Assembly: GCA_002394635.1 (NCBI GenBank)
Contig: DGUK01000005.1
Span: 1 to 19,008, forward strand
Direction: 5' to 3'
Length of the DNA: 19,008 nt
From: Faecalitalea sp. UBA4312
Lineage (GTDB): Bacteria > Bacillota_I > Bacilli_A > Erysipelotrichales > Erysipelotrichaceae
A program made the position numbers and the translations under genes. Numbering within the stretch: the stretch's first letter is position 1; each line of letters opens with the position of its first letter. The notes beneath the pieces are model-generated. The model saw only the letters and a program-made list of their open reading frames with translations, did not search any database and was not told the DNA's origin. Positions 6,667-14,695 of the stretch are shown piece by piece.

Positions 6667-7485
6667 ATGATTATTGCAGTAACTTATGATAATGGAAACG
6701 TATTCCAACATTTCGGGAAAACCGAGGCATTTAAACTATTCGAAGTAGAAGACGGAAAGATTCTTTCCAGTCAGGTAATATCTTCCAATGGAGCCGGCCA
6801 TGGTGCCCTGGCAGGTGTGTTATCAAATCATAAAGTGAATCTATTGATCTGTGGCGGATTAGGAAACGGAGCCTTGAACGCATTAAACGCACAGGGAATC
6901 GAAGTTTGTTCCGGTGCTTCCGGCGATGTGGATAAAGCTGTCGCTGACTATATCCATGGAGATCTTGTTTCTCAGGGTTCCACCTGTGATCACCATGATC
7001 ACGAATGTGGGGAAGATCATGAATGTGGAGGACACTGTGGTCCGCAGCTGACCATGGAAGGAAAAAATGCCGGAAAAAAAGTTCGTGTTCACTACCGTGG
7101 CACCCTAAATGACGGTACCCAGTTTGATTCCTCTTATGACCGGAATGAACCCCTGGAATTTGTATGTGCTACAGGGATGATGATCAAAGGCTTTGATGCA
7201 GCGGTTGTCAATATGGAGGTAGGAGAAAAAGTGAATGTCCATTTGATGCCGGAAGAAGCCTATGGTCCAGCCGATCCAAAAAAAATAATCTCCATTCCGT
7301 TTACTCAGCTCCCGGGATCGGAAAAGTTAGAAATCGGGCAGCCGGTTATGCTGCAAGATATGTACGGACAAGCATTCCGTGTCACTGTGAAAGATAAATC
7401 TGAAGATACAATTACCTTTGATATGAATCATGAAATGGCAGGTAAAGAACTAAACTTTGAAATTGAACTGCTGGAAGTACTATAA
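6667..7485 (+). CDS. NifX-like domain / Cys-His linker / SlyD-type peptidyl-prolyl isomerase fusion
   Basis: This is a 272-residue two-domain cytoplasmic protein. Residues 1-100 resemble the NifB/NifX-type Fe-Mo cofactor (dinitrogenase iron-molybdenum) domain, with FQHFGKTEAFKLFEVEDGK and LLICGGLGNGALNAL. Residues 107-124 form a metal-binding-looking segment with C107, H109, H110, H112, C114, H118, C120, H123 and C124. Residues ~129-272 are an FKBP of SlyD layout: VRVHYRGTLNDGTQFDSS, IKGFDAAVVNMEVGEK, EEAYG, an inserted IF-like chaperone domain (about 200-250), then a return strand with NHEMAGKELNFEIEL. The usual C-terminal His-rich tail of SlyD is absent, as if moved to the linker. Metal delivery or folding of a metalloprotein is my inference. 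AGGAGGG lies 6 nt before the ATG. The gene is transcribed alone. Confidence 0.88.
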   Translation: MIIAVTYDNGNVFQHFGKTEAFKLFEVEDGKILSSQVISSNGAGHGALAGVLSNHKVNLLICGGLGNGALNALNAQGIEVCSGASGDVDKAVADYIHGDLVSQGSTCDHHDHECGEDHECGGHCGPQLTMEGKNAGKKVRVHYRGTLNDGTQFDSSYDRNEPLEFVCATGMMIKGFDAAVVNMEVGEKVNVHLMPEEAYGPADPKKIISIPFTQLPGSEKLEIGQPVMLQDMYGQAFRVTVKDKSEDTITFDMNHEMAGKELNFEIELLEVL

Positions 7486-7510
7486 AAGGATGGTCGAATC
7501 GACCATCCTT
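7486..7510. terminator. Bidirectional terminator between convergent genes
   Basis: A perfect 11-bp stem AAGGATGGTCG / CGACCATCCTT with a 3-nt loop lies between the convergent stops. T-tails are short (TTTT on the minus strand, weaker on the plus). Confidence 0.75.
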
Positions 7511-8141
7511 ATTCATCTTCTGTAAAATCGTTAATAACTTCCCCATCCATAAAGGAAACCAGAGAATTCTCCGTATTTTTCGGATTCAGAATCACCAATC
7601 CGACCGTTTTGCCGGAACTCTCCGACATGATTTCAGATAAGTCACACATCTCTTCCTTTAAATCATCATAGGCAGCCTGATCGTACGAATTCAAATATCC
7701 TTCCTCAATTATTTCAGACATCAATCCGATAAACGCTTCTTCCAGATTCCCTTCCAGCTTAAACGAATAAACAATTTGATCAGCGTCCTGGCTGTAAATC
7801 TCCCATGTCCCCTGTCCTTCAAAATTCTCATTGAGAATATCGAGCATCTCATTCGCTGTCATATTTCCCTGGTCTGCATCATCGATATCCTCTTCTATTT
7901 TAAAGAAATCATCTTCCGATTCTTCCAGGACCAGATCCGGCACATCCATCTCTATCTGCTCGGTTTTTGTAATTTGGCGATAGGCCCATATTCCAATCAT
8001 TCCTAATTGAATCAGAATCGCAGCGATAATCGGTATCGCGATTATCCATTTTGGTGTCTTCTTTGGCTGTGGATGATCCGGAATGTTCGACACTTCCGAT
8101 GTCTTTGGAATTTCCGGCATTTCAGGCAGTTTCGGTGGCAT
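7509..8141 (-). CDS. Hypothetical single-pass membrane protein with acidic extracytoplasmic domain
   Basis: I do not recognise a family with confidence. The 210-residue protein starts with a Pro-rich cytoplasmic segment (residues 1-30, MPPKLPEMPEIPK), has one membrane helix (about 32-54, WIIAIPIIAAILIQLGMIGIWAY), then an acidic linker (60-95, rich in D and E). A ~110-residue folded domain follows, with alternating strands and helices (TWEIYSQDADQIVYSFKLEG, LVILNPKN, LVSFMDGEVIND). The domain loosely recalls DUF4854-like lipoprotein domains of Firmicutes, an impression only. GGGAGG precedes the ATG at 7 nt and a TATAAT-like box lies about 45 bp upstream. It is monocistronic and ends at the shared hairpin 7486-7510. 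Confidence 0.7.
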   Translation of the reverse strand: MPPKLPEMPEIPKTSEVSNIPDHPQPKKTPKWIIAIPIIAAILIQLGMIGIWAYRQITKTEQIEMDVPDLVLEESEDDFFKIEEDIDDADQGNMTANEMLDILNENFEGQGTWEIYSQDADQIVYSFKLEGNLEEAFIGLMSEIIEEGYLNSYDQAAYDDLKEEMCDLSEIMSESSGKTVGLVILNPKNTENSLVSFMDGEVINDFTEDE

Positions 8142-8229
8142 ATTCTTCCTCCCGTCTCTTCTATACAGTTATTTTAGCGTTTCTAAATTATACTATCAAG
8201 CCATCTGCCTTAATACATCCAATTCTTTT

Positions 8230-8271
8230 CTGAAAAAAAACAAAAACTGTGGAATTTCAATCCACAGTTTT
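8230..8271 (-). terminator. Terminator of the PTS/sugar-acid operon
   Basis: An 11-bp perfect stem AAAACTGTGGA / TCCACAGTTTT (8243-8253 and 8261-8271, 7-nt loop) is followed on the minus strand by a T-rich run. It lies 23 bp after the last gene of the nine-gene operon. Confidence 0.9.
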
Positions 8272-8293
8272 ATGAAGACAGGACATGTTGCCT

Positions 8294-9721
8294 TTATTCT
8301 TTCTCCCATTGCGTATGGAAGAACTCTTTTTCATCATGATCGATCCGCTGATATGTATGAGCACCAAACCAGTCTCTTTGAGCCTGGATCAGATTAGCAG
8401 GCAGCTGTCGGCTTGTGTAGCCGTCAAAATACATCAACGAATTCGCAATCGCCGGAATATAAATGCCACTCTGCATACACGTAGCTACAATTTTTCTCCA
8501 TGCCGGTAATGCGTCTTTTATTTCTTCGGAGAATCCGCTGTCCAGCATCAAATGATCCAAGCCCGGATCCTTTTTATAAGCCTGGTTGATCTTATCAAGG
8601 AACTGGGCACGGATAATGCATCCTTCTCGCCACAATAATGCGATTTGTCCATAATTCAGATCCCATCCAAATACCTTGGATGCATCTTTCAACTGACGAA
8701 AGCCTTGCGCATAACATAGTATTTTACTGGCATACACTGCCTTTTCCAGATCATCGATCATCTGTTTCTTGTCGACATCCAGATCCCAGTCTGCATGCTC
8801 AAAAGTTTTGGAAGCCGCTACTCTTTCTTTCTTCAAAGAGGAAAGACAGCGGGCAAAAACGGATTCCGTGATGGTCGGGACACAACTTCCGATATCCAGT
8901 GCTTCCATACTTGTCCATTTTCCTGTTCCTTTTTGACCGGCCTGATCCAGGATTACATCGATCATATCCTGATTCGTTTTATCATCCTTCTTTAATAAAA
9001 TTTTCGAAGTGATTTCAATCAGATAAGAATGTAACCGGCCTTCATTCCAGGTTTTGAATACAGAAGCCATCTCTTCATTAGTTAATCCCAATACATTTTT
9101 CAATATAAAATAAGCTTCACTGATGATCTGCATATCACTGTATTCAATTCCATTATGCACCATCTTGACATAGTGACCTGCTCCATCTGCTCCCACATAG
9201 CTGCAACAAGGTGTTCCATCCTCTGTATGGGCCGCAATGGTCTCCAGAAGCTCTCCTAGATAGTTCTCGTAATCTTCGTGATTGCCTCCGGGCATAATGC
9301 TTGGACCTTCCAATGCACCCTTTTCACCACCGGATACACCAATTCCAAAATAATGAATGCCTTTTTCTTTTAATTCTTTTTCCCTGCGGATCGTATCCTT
9401 GAAATAGGAATTACCGCAGTCCATAATAATATCTCCCTTTTGTAAATAAGGGCACAATTCTTCTATGACATCATCAACCGTTTTACCAGCTGTGATCATT
9501 AAAAGAACTTTTTTCGGACTTTCCAGGGAATCCATAAATGCTTCCAGTGTTTCATATCCATGAACCGGTAAGTTATCCGCGTGCTGGCTTACAAAGGATT
9601 TTGTTACATCTTCATAATTATATTTGTTAAAAGCTCCGATCGAATAGCCATGTTTGGCAATATTCAAGCATAAGCTTTTTCCCATCACTCCAAGTCCGTA
9701 TAATCCAATATAGTTTTTCAC
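8294..9721 (-). CDS. gnd: 6-phosphogluconate dehydrogenase (decarboxylating)
   Basis: It oxidises 6-phosphogluconate to ribulose 5-phosphate and CO2 with NAD(P)+. The 475-residue protein is close to the usual ~470. The Rossmann motif GLYGLGVMG opens the protein. The substrate and catalytic stretches GPSIMPGG, KMVHNGIEY, GQKGTGKW and the C-terminal RIDHDEKEFFHTQW are all present. The start is the GTG at 9721, giving MKNYIGLYG, with GGAG upstream; the open frame runs further left only through the preceding gene. After beta-2 the cofactor loop reads FNKYN rather than the common FNRT, so the arginine that usually contacts the NADP phosphate is a lysine and specificity may differ. It is the last gene of the operon, 2 bp after its neighbour. 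The context suggests a catabolic role rather than the housekeeping pentose pathway. Confidence 0.95.
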   Translation of the reverse strand: MKNYIGLYGLGVMGKSLCLNIAKHGYSIGAFNKYNYEDVTKSFVSQHADNLPVHGYETLEAFMDSLESPKKVLLMITAGKTVDDVIEELCPYLQKGDIIMDCGNSYFKDTIRREKELKEKGIHYFGIGVSGGEKGALEGPSIMPGGNHEDYENYLGELLETIAAHTEDGTPCCSYVGADGAGHYVKMVHNGIEYSDMQIISEAYFILKNVLGLTNEEMASVFKTWNEGRLHSYLIEITSKILLKKDDKTNQDMIDVILDQAGQKGTGKWTSMEALDIGSCVPTITESVFARCLSSLKKERVAASKTFEHADWDLDVDKKQMIDDLEKAVYASKILCYAQGFRQLKDASKVFGWDLNYGQIALLWREGCIIRAQFLDKINQAYKKDPGLDHLMLDSGFSEEIKDALPAWRKIVATCMQSGIYIPAIANSLMYFDGYTSRQLPANLIQAQRDWFGAHTYQRIDHDEKEFFHTQWEKE

Positions 9722-9723
9722 GT

Positions 9724-10614
9724 CTACTCCTTTATTTTTTCTAACCACGATAGTATTGTCTTTGAGCATATTTCGATATTCTCCATCTGAAATACGTCAT
9801 CTTTATACACTCTTACCTTATCATTCTCCAGTTGCCCGCATGTAACAAGAAGATCCCCCAGGTGTTCCAGATCCGAAGGACGTTCATGGACCTCCGGCAA
9901 CAAGTCCGGATGCACGTGTCCCATGCAGACCATGTCGCCTTTATTTCCTATTGAATCCAGGTAAACTCGGATACAAGAGCTTCCATTGAGGCTTTCTTTA
10001 AGCAGCCTGGCACCAAACTGTGTCTGACAACCATCATCTACAAACGCAAATGCCACTTTATTCTTGTCTTTTTCAGACAGCTGTTGTGCAATCATCAAGC
10101 TTGTCAAAACACCTGAAGTATTATAAATCTTGTTTCCCTTTTGCGCCAAACCGGAACGTGTATATCTGACCAAGGAAAAGCCAACGATCCCAATTAGTAT
10201 AGAACCAACCAGCATCATAGACCGTCCGGCCTGGTAGGCAGGAATTGTATAAAACATCAGTACTGTCATCGTTAATAAAAACAAGATACAGGGTACCAGC
10301 AGATTCAGTATCACATTTCCCTTTTGTTGTGGTGGATAAAAAGCATATCTGTCTGTATGCAGCCATTGTTTCATCGGCGTATCATAATTAGCGATGACCA
10401 CTACACGGGCATCTTCTATATTGTCAGTAAAAAGATTCGTACAGGATTTTTTCGTCCCTAAAAAAGAGGAATCTTTTCGTTTTTCTTTCAAAGTATATCC
10501 TACTGACGCCATTTGTACTTTCAGCAAATGACGATACTGCCTTTTTTCCTTTTCCCGATATCTTTTATCATGAAGAATCCCAAAGGAAAACAGAAGATCT
10601 TTCATTGTCAACAT
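9724..10614 (-). CDS. M28-peptidase-like membrane protein, probably without metal site
   Basis: The 296-residue protein has an M28 aminopeptidase-like plan interrupted by two membrane helices (about 101-125 and 131-150). VVVIANYDTP (71-80) matches the strand that normally ends in H-x-D, but the His is Asn76. KIYNTSGVLTSL (162-173) matches the D-N-x-S-G motif, but its Asp is Tyr164. FAFVDDGCQTQFGARLL (190-206) matches the catalytic Glu-Glu segment, now Asp-Asp. Three ligand or catalytic positions thus differ, so it is likely not an active zinc peptidase. It overlaps the operon logic closely: 2 bp after the HAD gene and 2 bp before gnd. A sugar-acid-binding or membrane-scaffold role would be speculation. 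The start ATG has GAGGG 7 nt upstream; a second in-frame ATG lies at codon 4. Confidence 0.65.
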   Translation of the reverse strand: MLTMKDLLFSFGILHDKRYREKEKRQYRHLLKVQMASVGYTLKEKRKDSSFLGTKKSCTNLFTDNIEDARVVVIANYDTPMKQWLHTDRYAFYPPQQKGNVILNLLVPCILFLLTMTVLMFYTIPAYQAGRSMMLVGSILIGIVGFSLVRYTRSGLAQKGNKIYNTSGVLTSLMIAQQLSEKDKNKVAFAFVDDGCQTQFGARLLKESLNGSSCIRVYLDSIGNKGDMVCMGHVHPDLLPEVHERPSDLEHLGDLLVTCGQLENDKVRVYKDDVFQMENIEICSKTILSWLEKIKE

Positions 10615-10616
10615 CT

Positions 10617-11303
10617 TTATTCCCTCACTGCCTGAAGAATATGCTTCACAGCCAAAAGATCATGCGAAACCAAGAAAACATTATCAGGAGTATATCTGAT
10701 ATCGGTCGGCATTGACTGATCCGGAACCCAGACAACAGCAATCCCCGCCGCATCAGCTGACTGGATGCCGGTCATACTATCCTCGAGCGCCACGGCATGT
10801 GAAGGCATTACGTTAGCGTTTTTCAGTACTTCTAGATATGGATCCGGGTATGGTTTTAACCGTTTTGTGTCATCCCCAAATACCATAAAATCAAAATATT
10901 CGATGATATGATGATATTCCAGAATCGCCTTTGCCCGCTTGGATTTTGTGCTGCTTGCTAATCCGATGGTATATCCGTTCTTTTTGGCATACACCAACAA
11001 TTCTTTTGCATAAGGTTTCACCATGATCCGATCATTGTAAAGCGATTGATAGATATATTCTTCACGATCCTTCCGGATCTGTTTATATATCCTTTCCGAA
11101 CCACAGCGTTTCATCAGATAAGCACCTGTTTGTTGAAAACTCATCCCTGCCCAGCTGTTGATGACATCGTCAGGTACTGCGATATGATTCTTATCCAGTG
11201 CATATCGCCAACCTTCAGAATATGTTTTTTCTGTATCTACCAGCAAGCCATCTAAATCAAAAATAATAAGCTGAATCTGATTCAGATTAAGATTTGTTTT
11301 CAT
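10617..11303 (-). CDS. HAD superfamily phosphatase / beta-phosphoglucomutase-like
   Basis: The 228-residue protein has all HAD subfamily IA motifs. Motif I is IFDLDGLLVDTE (residues ~14-25, nucleophile Asp). Motif II is GLASSTK. The motif III lysine lies in KRLKPYPDPYLE, and motif IV is ALEDSMTGIQSA. The alpha-helical cap between motifs I and II resembles beta-phosphoglucomutase and sugar-phosphate phosphatases. The substrate is unproven; in this operon a phosphorylated sugar acid is likely, either to relieve phosphosugar stress or in an isomerisation. The start ATG at 11303 lies inside the last codons of the aldolase gene (17-bp overlap), which implies translational coupling. Confidence 0.88.
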   Translation of the reverse strand: MKTNLNLNQIQLIIFDLDGLLVDTEKTYSEGWRYALDKNHIAVPDDVINSWAGMSFQQTGAYLMKRCGSERIYKQIRKDREEYIYQSLYNDRIMVKPYAKELLVYAKKNGYTIGLASSTKSKRAKAILEYHHIIEYFDFMVFGDDTKRLKPYPDPYLEVLKNANVMPSHAVALEDSMTGIQSADAAGIAVVWVPDQSMPTDIRYTPDNVFLVSHDLLAVKHILQAVRE

Positions 11304-11937
11304 ATTCTTTCACTAAAGATACAAGTTTTTCGGCTTCTTCTTTGACTACGTTATAGTCCCCAGTTTTCGCTCCTTTTGTAAGCGAACCACCAGTACCAAC
11401 CGCAACGGCTCCGTTGCTTAACCATTCTTTGATATTTCCGGCACTGACTCCTCCTGTCGGCATAAAGTCTGCCTGAGGTAAAGGTCCTTTAAAGGATTTA
11501 ATAGCTTTCGGTCCATATAGATCCCCTGGAAACAGTTTGATGACCTGAGCTCCGTATTTCAGACATTCCACCATATCCTCTACAGTAGCTGCCCCCGGAA
11601 AACACGGGATCCGATATGTATTACACAGTTTCATGATTTCTTTGTCGAAATGAGGAGACACGACAAACTGAGCCCCGGATAAAATAGCACTTCTGGCGGT
11701 CACCATATCCAGGCACGTTCCAGCTCCAATTACAATATCTGGTTGATTTTTGTATTTTTCACTTAAACGGCTGATTATCTGCTGTGCACCGGGAATCGTA
11801 TAAGTGATTTCCATAAAATGAATGCCTCCGGCATAAACAGCTTCGACAATCTTTTCAACCTGTTCTTCATCATCTCCCCGGATGACAGCGACCAGCTTTT
11901 CTTTTTTTAATTGATTTAGTAATGATATACCGTCCAT
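11287..11937 (-). CDS. eda: 2-keto-3-deoxy-6-phosphogluconate / 4-hydroxy-2-oxoglutarate aldolase
   Basis: This class I aldolase splits KDPG into pyruvate and glyceraldehyde 3-phosphate. The 216-residue TIM-barrel protein has Arg20 (AVIRG), Glu43 in FMEITYT, GAGT (71-74), the Schiff-base Lys134 in VIKLFPG and the phosphate-loop PTGGV. All active-site residues are intact and the length matches Eda. It lies 4 bp after the hydroxyacid dehydrogenase gene. No 6-phosphogluconate dehydratase (Edd) is found in the window, so KDPG must come from another route (2-keto-3-deoxygluconate kinase, or a dehydratase elsewhere). Some mannose-family PTS operons for sugar acids or amino-sugar acids carry such an aldolase. 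Confidence 0.95.
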   Translation of the reverse strand: MDGISLLNQLKKEKLVAVIRGDDEEQVEKIVEAVYAGGIHFMEITYTIPGAQQIISRLSEKYKNQPDIVIGAGTCLDMVTARSAILSGAQFVVSPHFDKEIMKLCNTYRIPCFPGAATVEDMVECLKYGAQVIKLFPGDLYGPKAIKSFKGPLPQADFMPTGGVSAGNIKEWLSNGAVAVGTGGSLTKGAKTGDYNVVKEEAEKLVSLVKEYENKS

Positions 11938-11941
11938 ATGC

Positions 11942-12880
11942 TTATTTCCGACCTTCTTTCAATTCTTTTAAAACATTTTCTACTGCCATTAAGCTCATTT
12001 GCTCAATCGCATTTTTCGTGGATGCTGCCGTATGCGATCCAACAACCACATTCGGGCATTCCAGTAAAGGAGAAGTTTCTGCCGGTTCATGTTCAAATAC
12101 ATCAACACCCAGTCCGTAGATCTTCTTTTCCTTTAACAGCTTATAAGCCGTTGTTTCATCAAGCAGGCCACCTCGGGCTGTATTGATGATGATCAAATTC
12201 GGTTTCGCATTCGCAAGATTCTTCTCATTAAGAATATGTTTTGTGCTATCCAGTAAAGGAAGATGCAGCGAGATAAAATCACATTCTTTTATGATCGTAT
12301 CCACATCGGTAAAATGAACATTGTATTCTTTGATGAACTCTTCATCTTTAAATACGTCATATCCATATACTTCCATATCAAATCCGCGTGCTCTTTTTAC
12401 CACACCCTTACCTATAGCACCTAAACCTAAAATACCGATTTTCTTGCCATAGATATCAAGCGCTTCTTTTTTGCTCCAATCATTATGATGACACCCATGA
12501 TCAATTTCCACAATTCGTCGACTGACTGCCATCAAAAGACCAAATGCATAATCAGCAACCGCATTGGAATTAGCCCCTACTGTGCGATATACAGGTATTT
12601 CCTGCTGTTTTGTATAGGGGATATCAATGTTATCAACACCAACCCCATATTTAGAGATCACCTTTAGATTTGGAGCAGCCTGAATGACATTCTTTGTGAC
12701 CGGATCCACTCCGACGATCAAACCGTCCATGTCTGCCATCAACTCTGTCATCTGCTGCTCGGTCAGTATCGTACCATATGGGTTAAAAACAGGTTGAATG
12801 TCATTTTTTTTCAGTATTTCCACCAATTCTTCTCGATTGTATTTTCCAAAAGAGCGTGGTGTAATCAAAACCTTCTTCAT
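11942..12880 (-). CDS. D-isomer-specific 2-hydroxyacid dehydrogenase (2-keto acid reductase)
   Basis: This NAD(P)-dependent reductase or dehydrogenase is 312 residues long. The nucleotide-binding motif GLGAIGKGV is followed by VYGYD, whose Asp favours NAD+. The catalytic set is Arg in NTARGGLLDE, Glu in VDVFEHEP and His in VGSHTAAST. SKYGVGVDNIDI is the usual N-terminal hinge. By sequence it could be annotated as a phosphoglycerate dehydrogenase. The operon makes a sugar-acid role more likely: reduction of 2-keto-6-phosphogluconate to 6-phosphogluconate, as KguD-type enzymes of this family do. It begins directly after the EIIA stop codon, so translation is coupled. Confidence 0.88.
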   Translation of the reverse strand: MKKVLITPRSFGKYNREELVEILKKNDIQPVFNPYGTILTEQQMTELMADMDGLIVGVDPVTKNVIQAAPNLKVISKYGVGVDNIDIPYTKQQEIPVYRTVGANSNAVADYAFGLLMAVSRRIVEIDHGCHHNDWSKKEALDIYGKKIGILGLGAIGKGVVKRARGFDMEVYGYDVFKDEEFIKEYNVHFTDVDTIIKECDFISLHLPLLDSTKHILNEKNLANAKPNLIIINTARGGLLDETTAYKLLKEKKIYGLGVDVFEHEPAETSPLLECPNVVVGSHTAASTKNAIEQMSLMAVENVLKELKEGRK

Positions 12881-13306
12881 TTAGTAGTCCCCATCCTCAT
12901 CATCGGCAATGATGACAGTTGGTTTGGCAATCCCGTCTTTTCCCGTTTCAATCAAAGAGTCGACCAGATCGCTTAATAAATACTGATTTCTGGACAAAAC
13001 ACCATCCAGTACCATCGGCAGGTTCATTCCACTGATGACCCCTACCTTGTCTTTTCCCATTTCCATCGCCGCATATTGTGCAGCATTGTATGGAGAAGCT
13101 CCAAATAAGTCAACAAACACAAGGACTCCGTCTCCGTCATCCAAAGCTTCTATTTTCTGATAAACCTCTTTTCTGAAGACCTCAAAGTCTTCGCCAGCAA
13201 CAAGGCTGGCTGTATCTACTTTTTCAAACTCACCTACGATCAGCTGCAGGCTGTCTTTTAAGCCTGCAGCAAATCCTCCATGGCTAATCAATAAAATTCC
13301 AATCAT
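12881..13306 (-). CDS. PTS mannose-family EIIA component
   Basis: The cytoplasmic EIIA receives phosphate from HPr on a histidine and passes it to EIIB. The 141-residue protein shows the family start MIGILLISHGGFAAGL, with His9 as the phosphorylated residue, and the conserved VLVFVDLFGASPYNAA and GMNLPMVLD segments. It is a free-standing EIIA rather than an EIIAB fusion. The C-terminus is acidic (DDEDGDY). The ribosome binding site AGGTGATGGG overlaps the end of the spacer from EIIB, 11 bp away. Confidence 0.92.
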   Translation of the reverse strand: MIGILLISHGGFAAGLKDSLQLIVGEFEKVDTASLVAGEDFEVFRKEVYQKIEALDDGDGVLVFVDLFGASPYNAAQYAAMEMGKDKVGVISGMNLPMVLDGVLSRNQYLLSDLVDSLIETGKDGIAKPTVIIADDEDGDY

Positions 13307-13317
13307 CCCATCACCTG

Positions 13318-13809
13318 CTAAAATAATTTCTCAGCTTCAGCCAAGCTCACCTTCTTGCTGGAAGGAATGGCCTGGAAATATACATTCACGCCGTAGTTAT
13401 CTCTGAGATCCTTTAAAATTTCCAGCTGTTCCTTTGTGATGGAAACTTCCTTAATGACAGGTGTCAATCCCGGTCGTTGAGGAATGCCTCCCAGATTCAG
13501 GTTTTTAACAGGAACACCACTACGAATAATTTCAGCCATTACTTCAATCGTCTTAGTTAACAAGATGACATTATAATTATCATATTGACGATCGTTCCAG
13601 TAACGTACAGCCCCGTCTTCCTTCAGGACACGTACTTTTAATCCGGTTCTGGAACCGGCACCTAACAGAATATTCTTTGTAAATTCATCATGCGCAGAGG
13701 GATTATCTGCCACAAAGATGGCGGTAGCACCGGCTGATTTCGATAAACTGGTCATCACCTGTCCATGGATCAGTCGTGTATCCACTCTAGCTAATACAAC
13801 TTTTCCCAT
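13318..13809 (-). CDS. PTS mannose/fructose/sorbose-family EIIB component
   Basis: The cytoplasmic EIIB transfers phosphate to the incoming sugar. The 163-residue protein carries the phosphohistidine motif VDTRLIHGQV, with His15. The family stretches AIFVADNPSAHDEF, NLGGIPQRPG and VNVYFQAIPSSK follow. Length and order are standard. GGAGG lies 5 nt before the ATG. It lies 9 bp after EIID. Confidence 0.93.
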   Translation of the reverse strand: MGKVVLARVDTRLIHGQVMTSLSKSAGATAIFVADNPSAHDEFTKNILLGAGSRTGLKVRVLKEDGAVRYWNDRQYDNYNVILLTKTIEVMAEIIRSGVPVKNLNLGGIPQRPGLTPVIKEVSITKEQLEILKDLRDNYGVNVYFQAIPSSKKVSLAEAEKLF

Positions 13810-13818
13810 AATAGCCTC

Positions 13819-14679
13819 CTATAGAATTCCGATACCTGCCAACACGGCAAGGATCACGGTCAAGCCAATCAATGCTTTCGTGACATTCAATCCTTTCTTT
13901 GTAAAGTACAGGTAAACGCCACTGACTGTTATTAACGGTAAGATACCCGGCATAATGCCATCCAGAATTTCCTGGATCACAAATGGTTTTCCTGACAAAG
14001 TAAACTCTAAACCAGTTGAAACTTTTACATAACTTGCTGCAAGGATTCCCATCATGAACAATCCAAGAATAGATAATCCTTCAATAATTCCCTGCATTCT
14101 GGAGCCAACGATCTCTGTGGCTGCCGTTCTTCCCAGTTTGAATCCCAGATTAGCAAAATACCATCCAATCAATAACTGATAAACAGAGAAACAAATAAAC
14201 GGGAATAAAGCACCCAGCGGGCTTCCCTTCTGTGCCCAAGGCAATGCAATCGCAATAAAGATATACTGGATAGTTCCGGAGTCAATGGAATCACCAATAC
14301 CGGCCAAAGCCCCCATCAAACCGGCTTTTGTATTGTAAATCAGATCATCATCAATGGTAATCGGTGTTTTTTCATACACTTCTTTTGCTCTGGTTGCTTC
14401 CAATGAAGCCATGATTCCGGTCAGAATACCTCCACCCCAGGAAATCTGTGTATTGAAGAACAAAAGATGTCTTTGATAGGCTTCCGCCAGATCTTCCTTG
14501 TTTTTATACAGCTTTTTTAAGATCGGCATCAATGACCACATCAAAGCCGGCGCAATATATTTATCAAATGAATGTGGGATTTCATCCGCAAAATAGAAAC
14601 GGAACCATGCATTACGCACATCTTTTTTGGTGATGGTTTCCGGTGCTAAATTCACATCTGTCTTTTCGAATTCACTCAT
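13819..14679 (-). CDS. PTS mannose/fructose/sorbose-family EIID component
   Basis: The membrane EIID forms the translocation channel with EIIC. The 286-residue product begins MSEFEKTDVNL at the ATG at 14679, which has AAGGAGG upstream; the longer open frame to 14814 reads through the end of EIIC. Diagnostic motifs are YQRHLLFFNTQ with SWGGGILTGIMASLE, GLMGALAGIGDSID, LFPFICFSVYQLLIGWYFANLGFKLGR and the C-terminal helices. The family assignment is clear. The TKKDVRNAWFRFYF N-terminal helix is normal for EIID. Confidence 0.93.
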   Translation of the reverse strand: MSEFEKTDVNLAPETITKKDVRNAWFRFYFADEIPHSFDKYIAPALMWSLMPILKKLYKNKEDLAEAYQRHLLFFNTQISWGGGILTGIMASLEATRAKEVYEKTPITIDDDLIYNTKAGLMGALAGIGDSIDSGTIQYIFIAIALPWAQKGSPLGALFPFICFSVYQLLIGWYFANLGFKLGRTAATEIVGSRMQGIIEGLSILGLFMMGILAASYVKVSTGLEFTLSGKPFVIQEILDGIMPGILPLITVSGVYLYFTKKGLNVTKALIGLTVILAVLAGIGIL

Positions 14680-14695
14680 TTTTCCTTCCTCCTTC

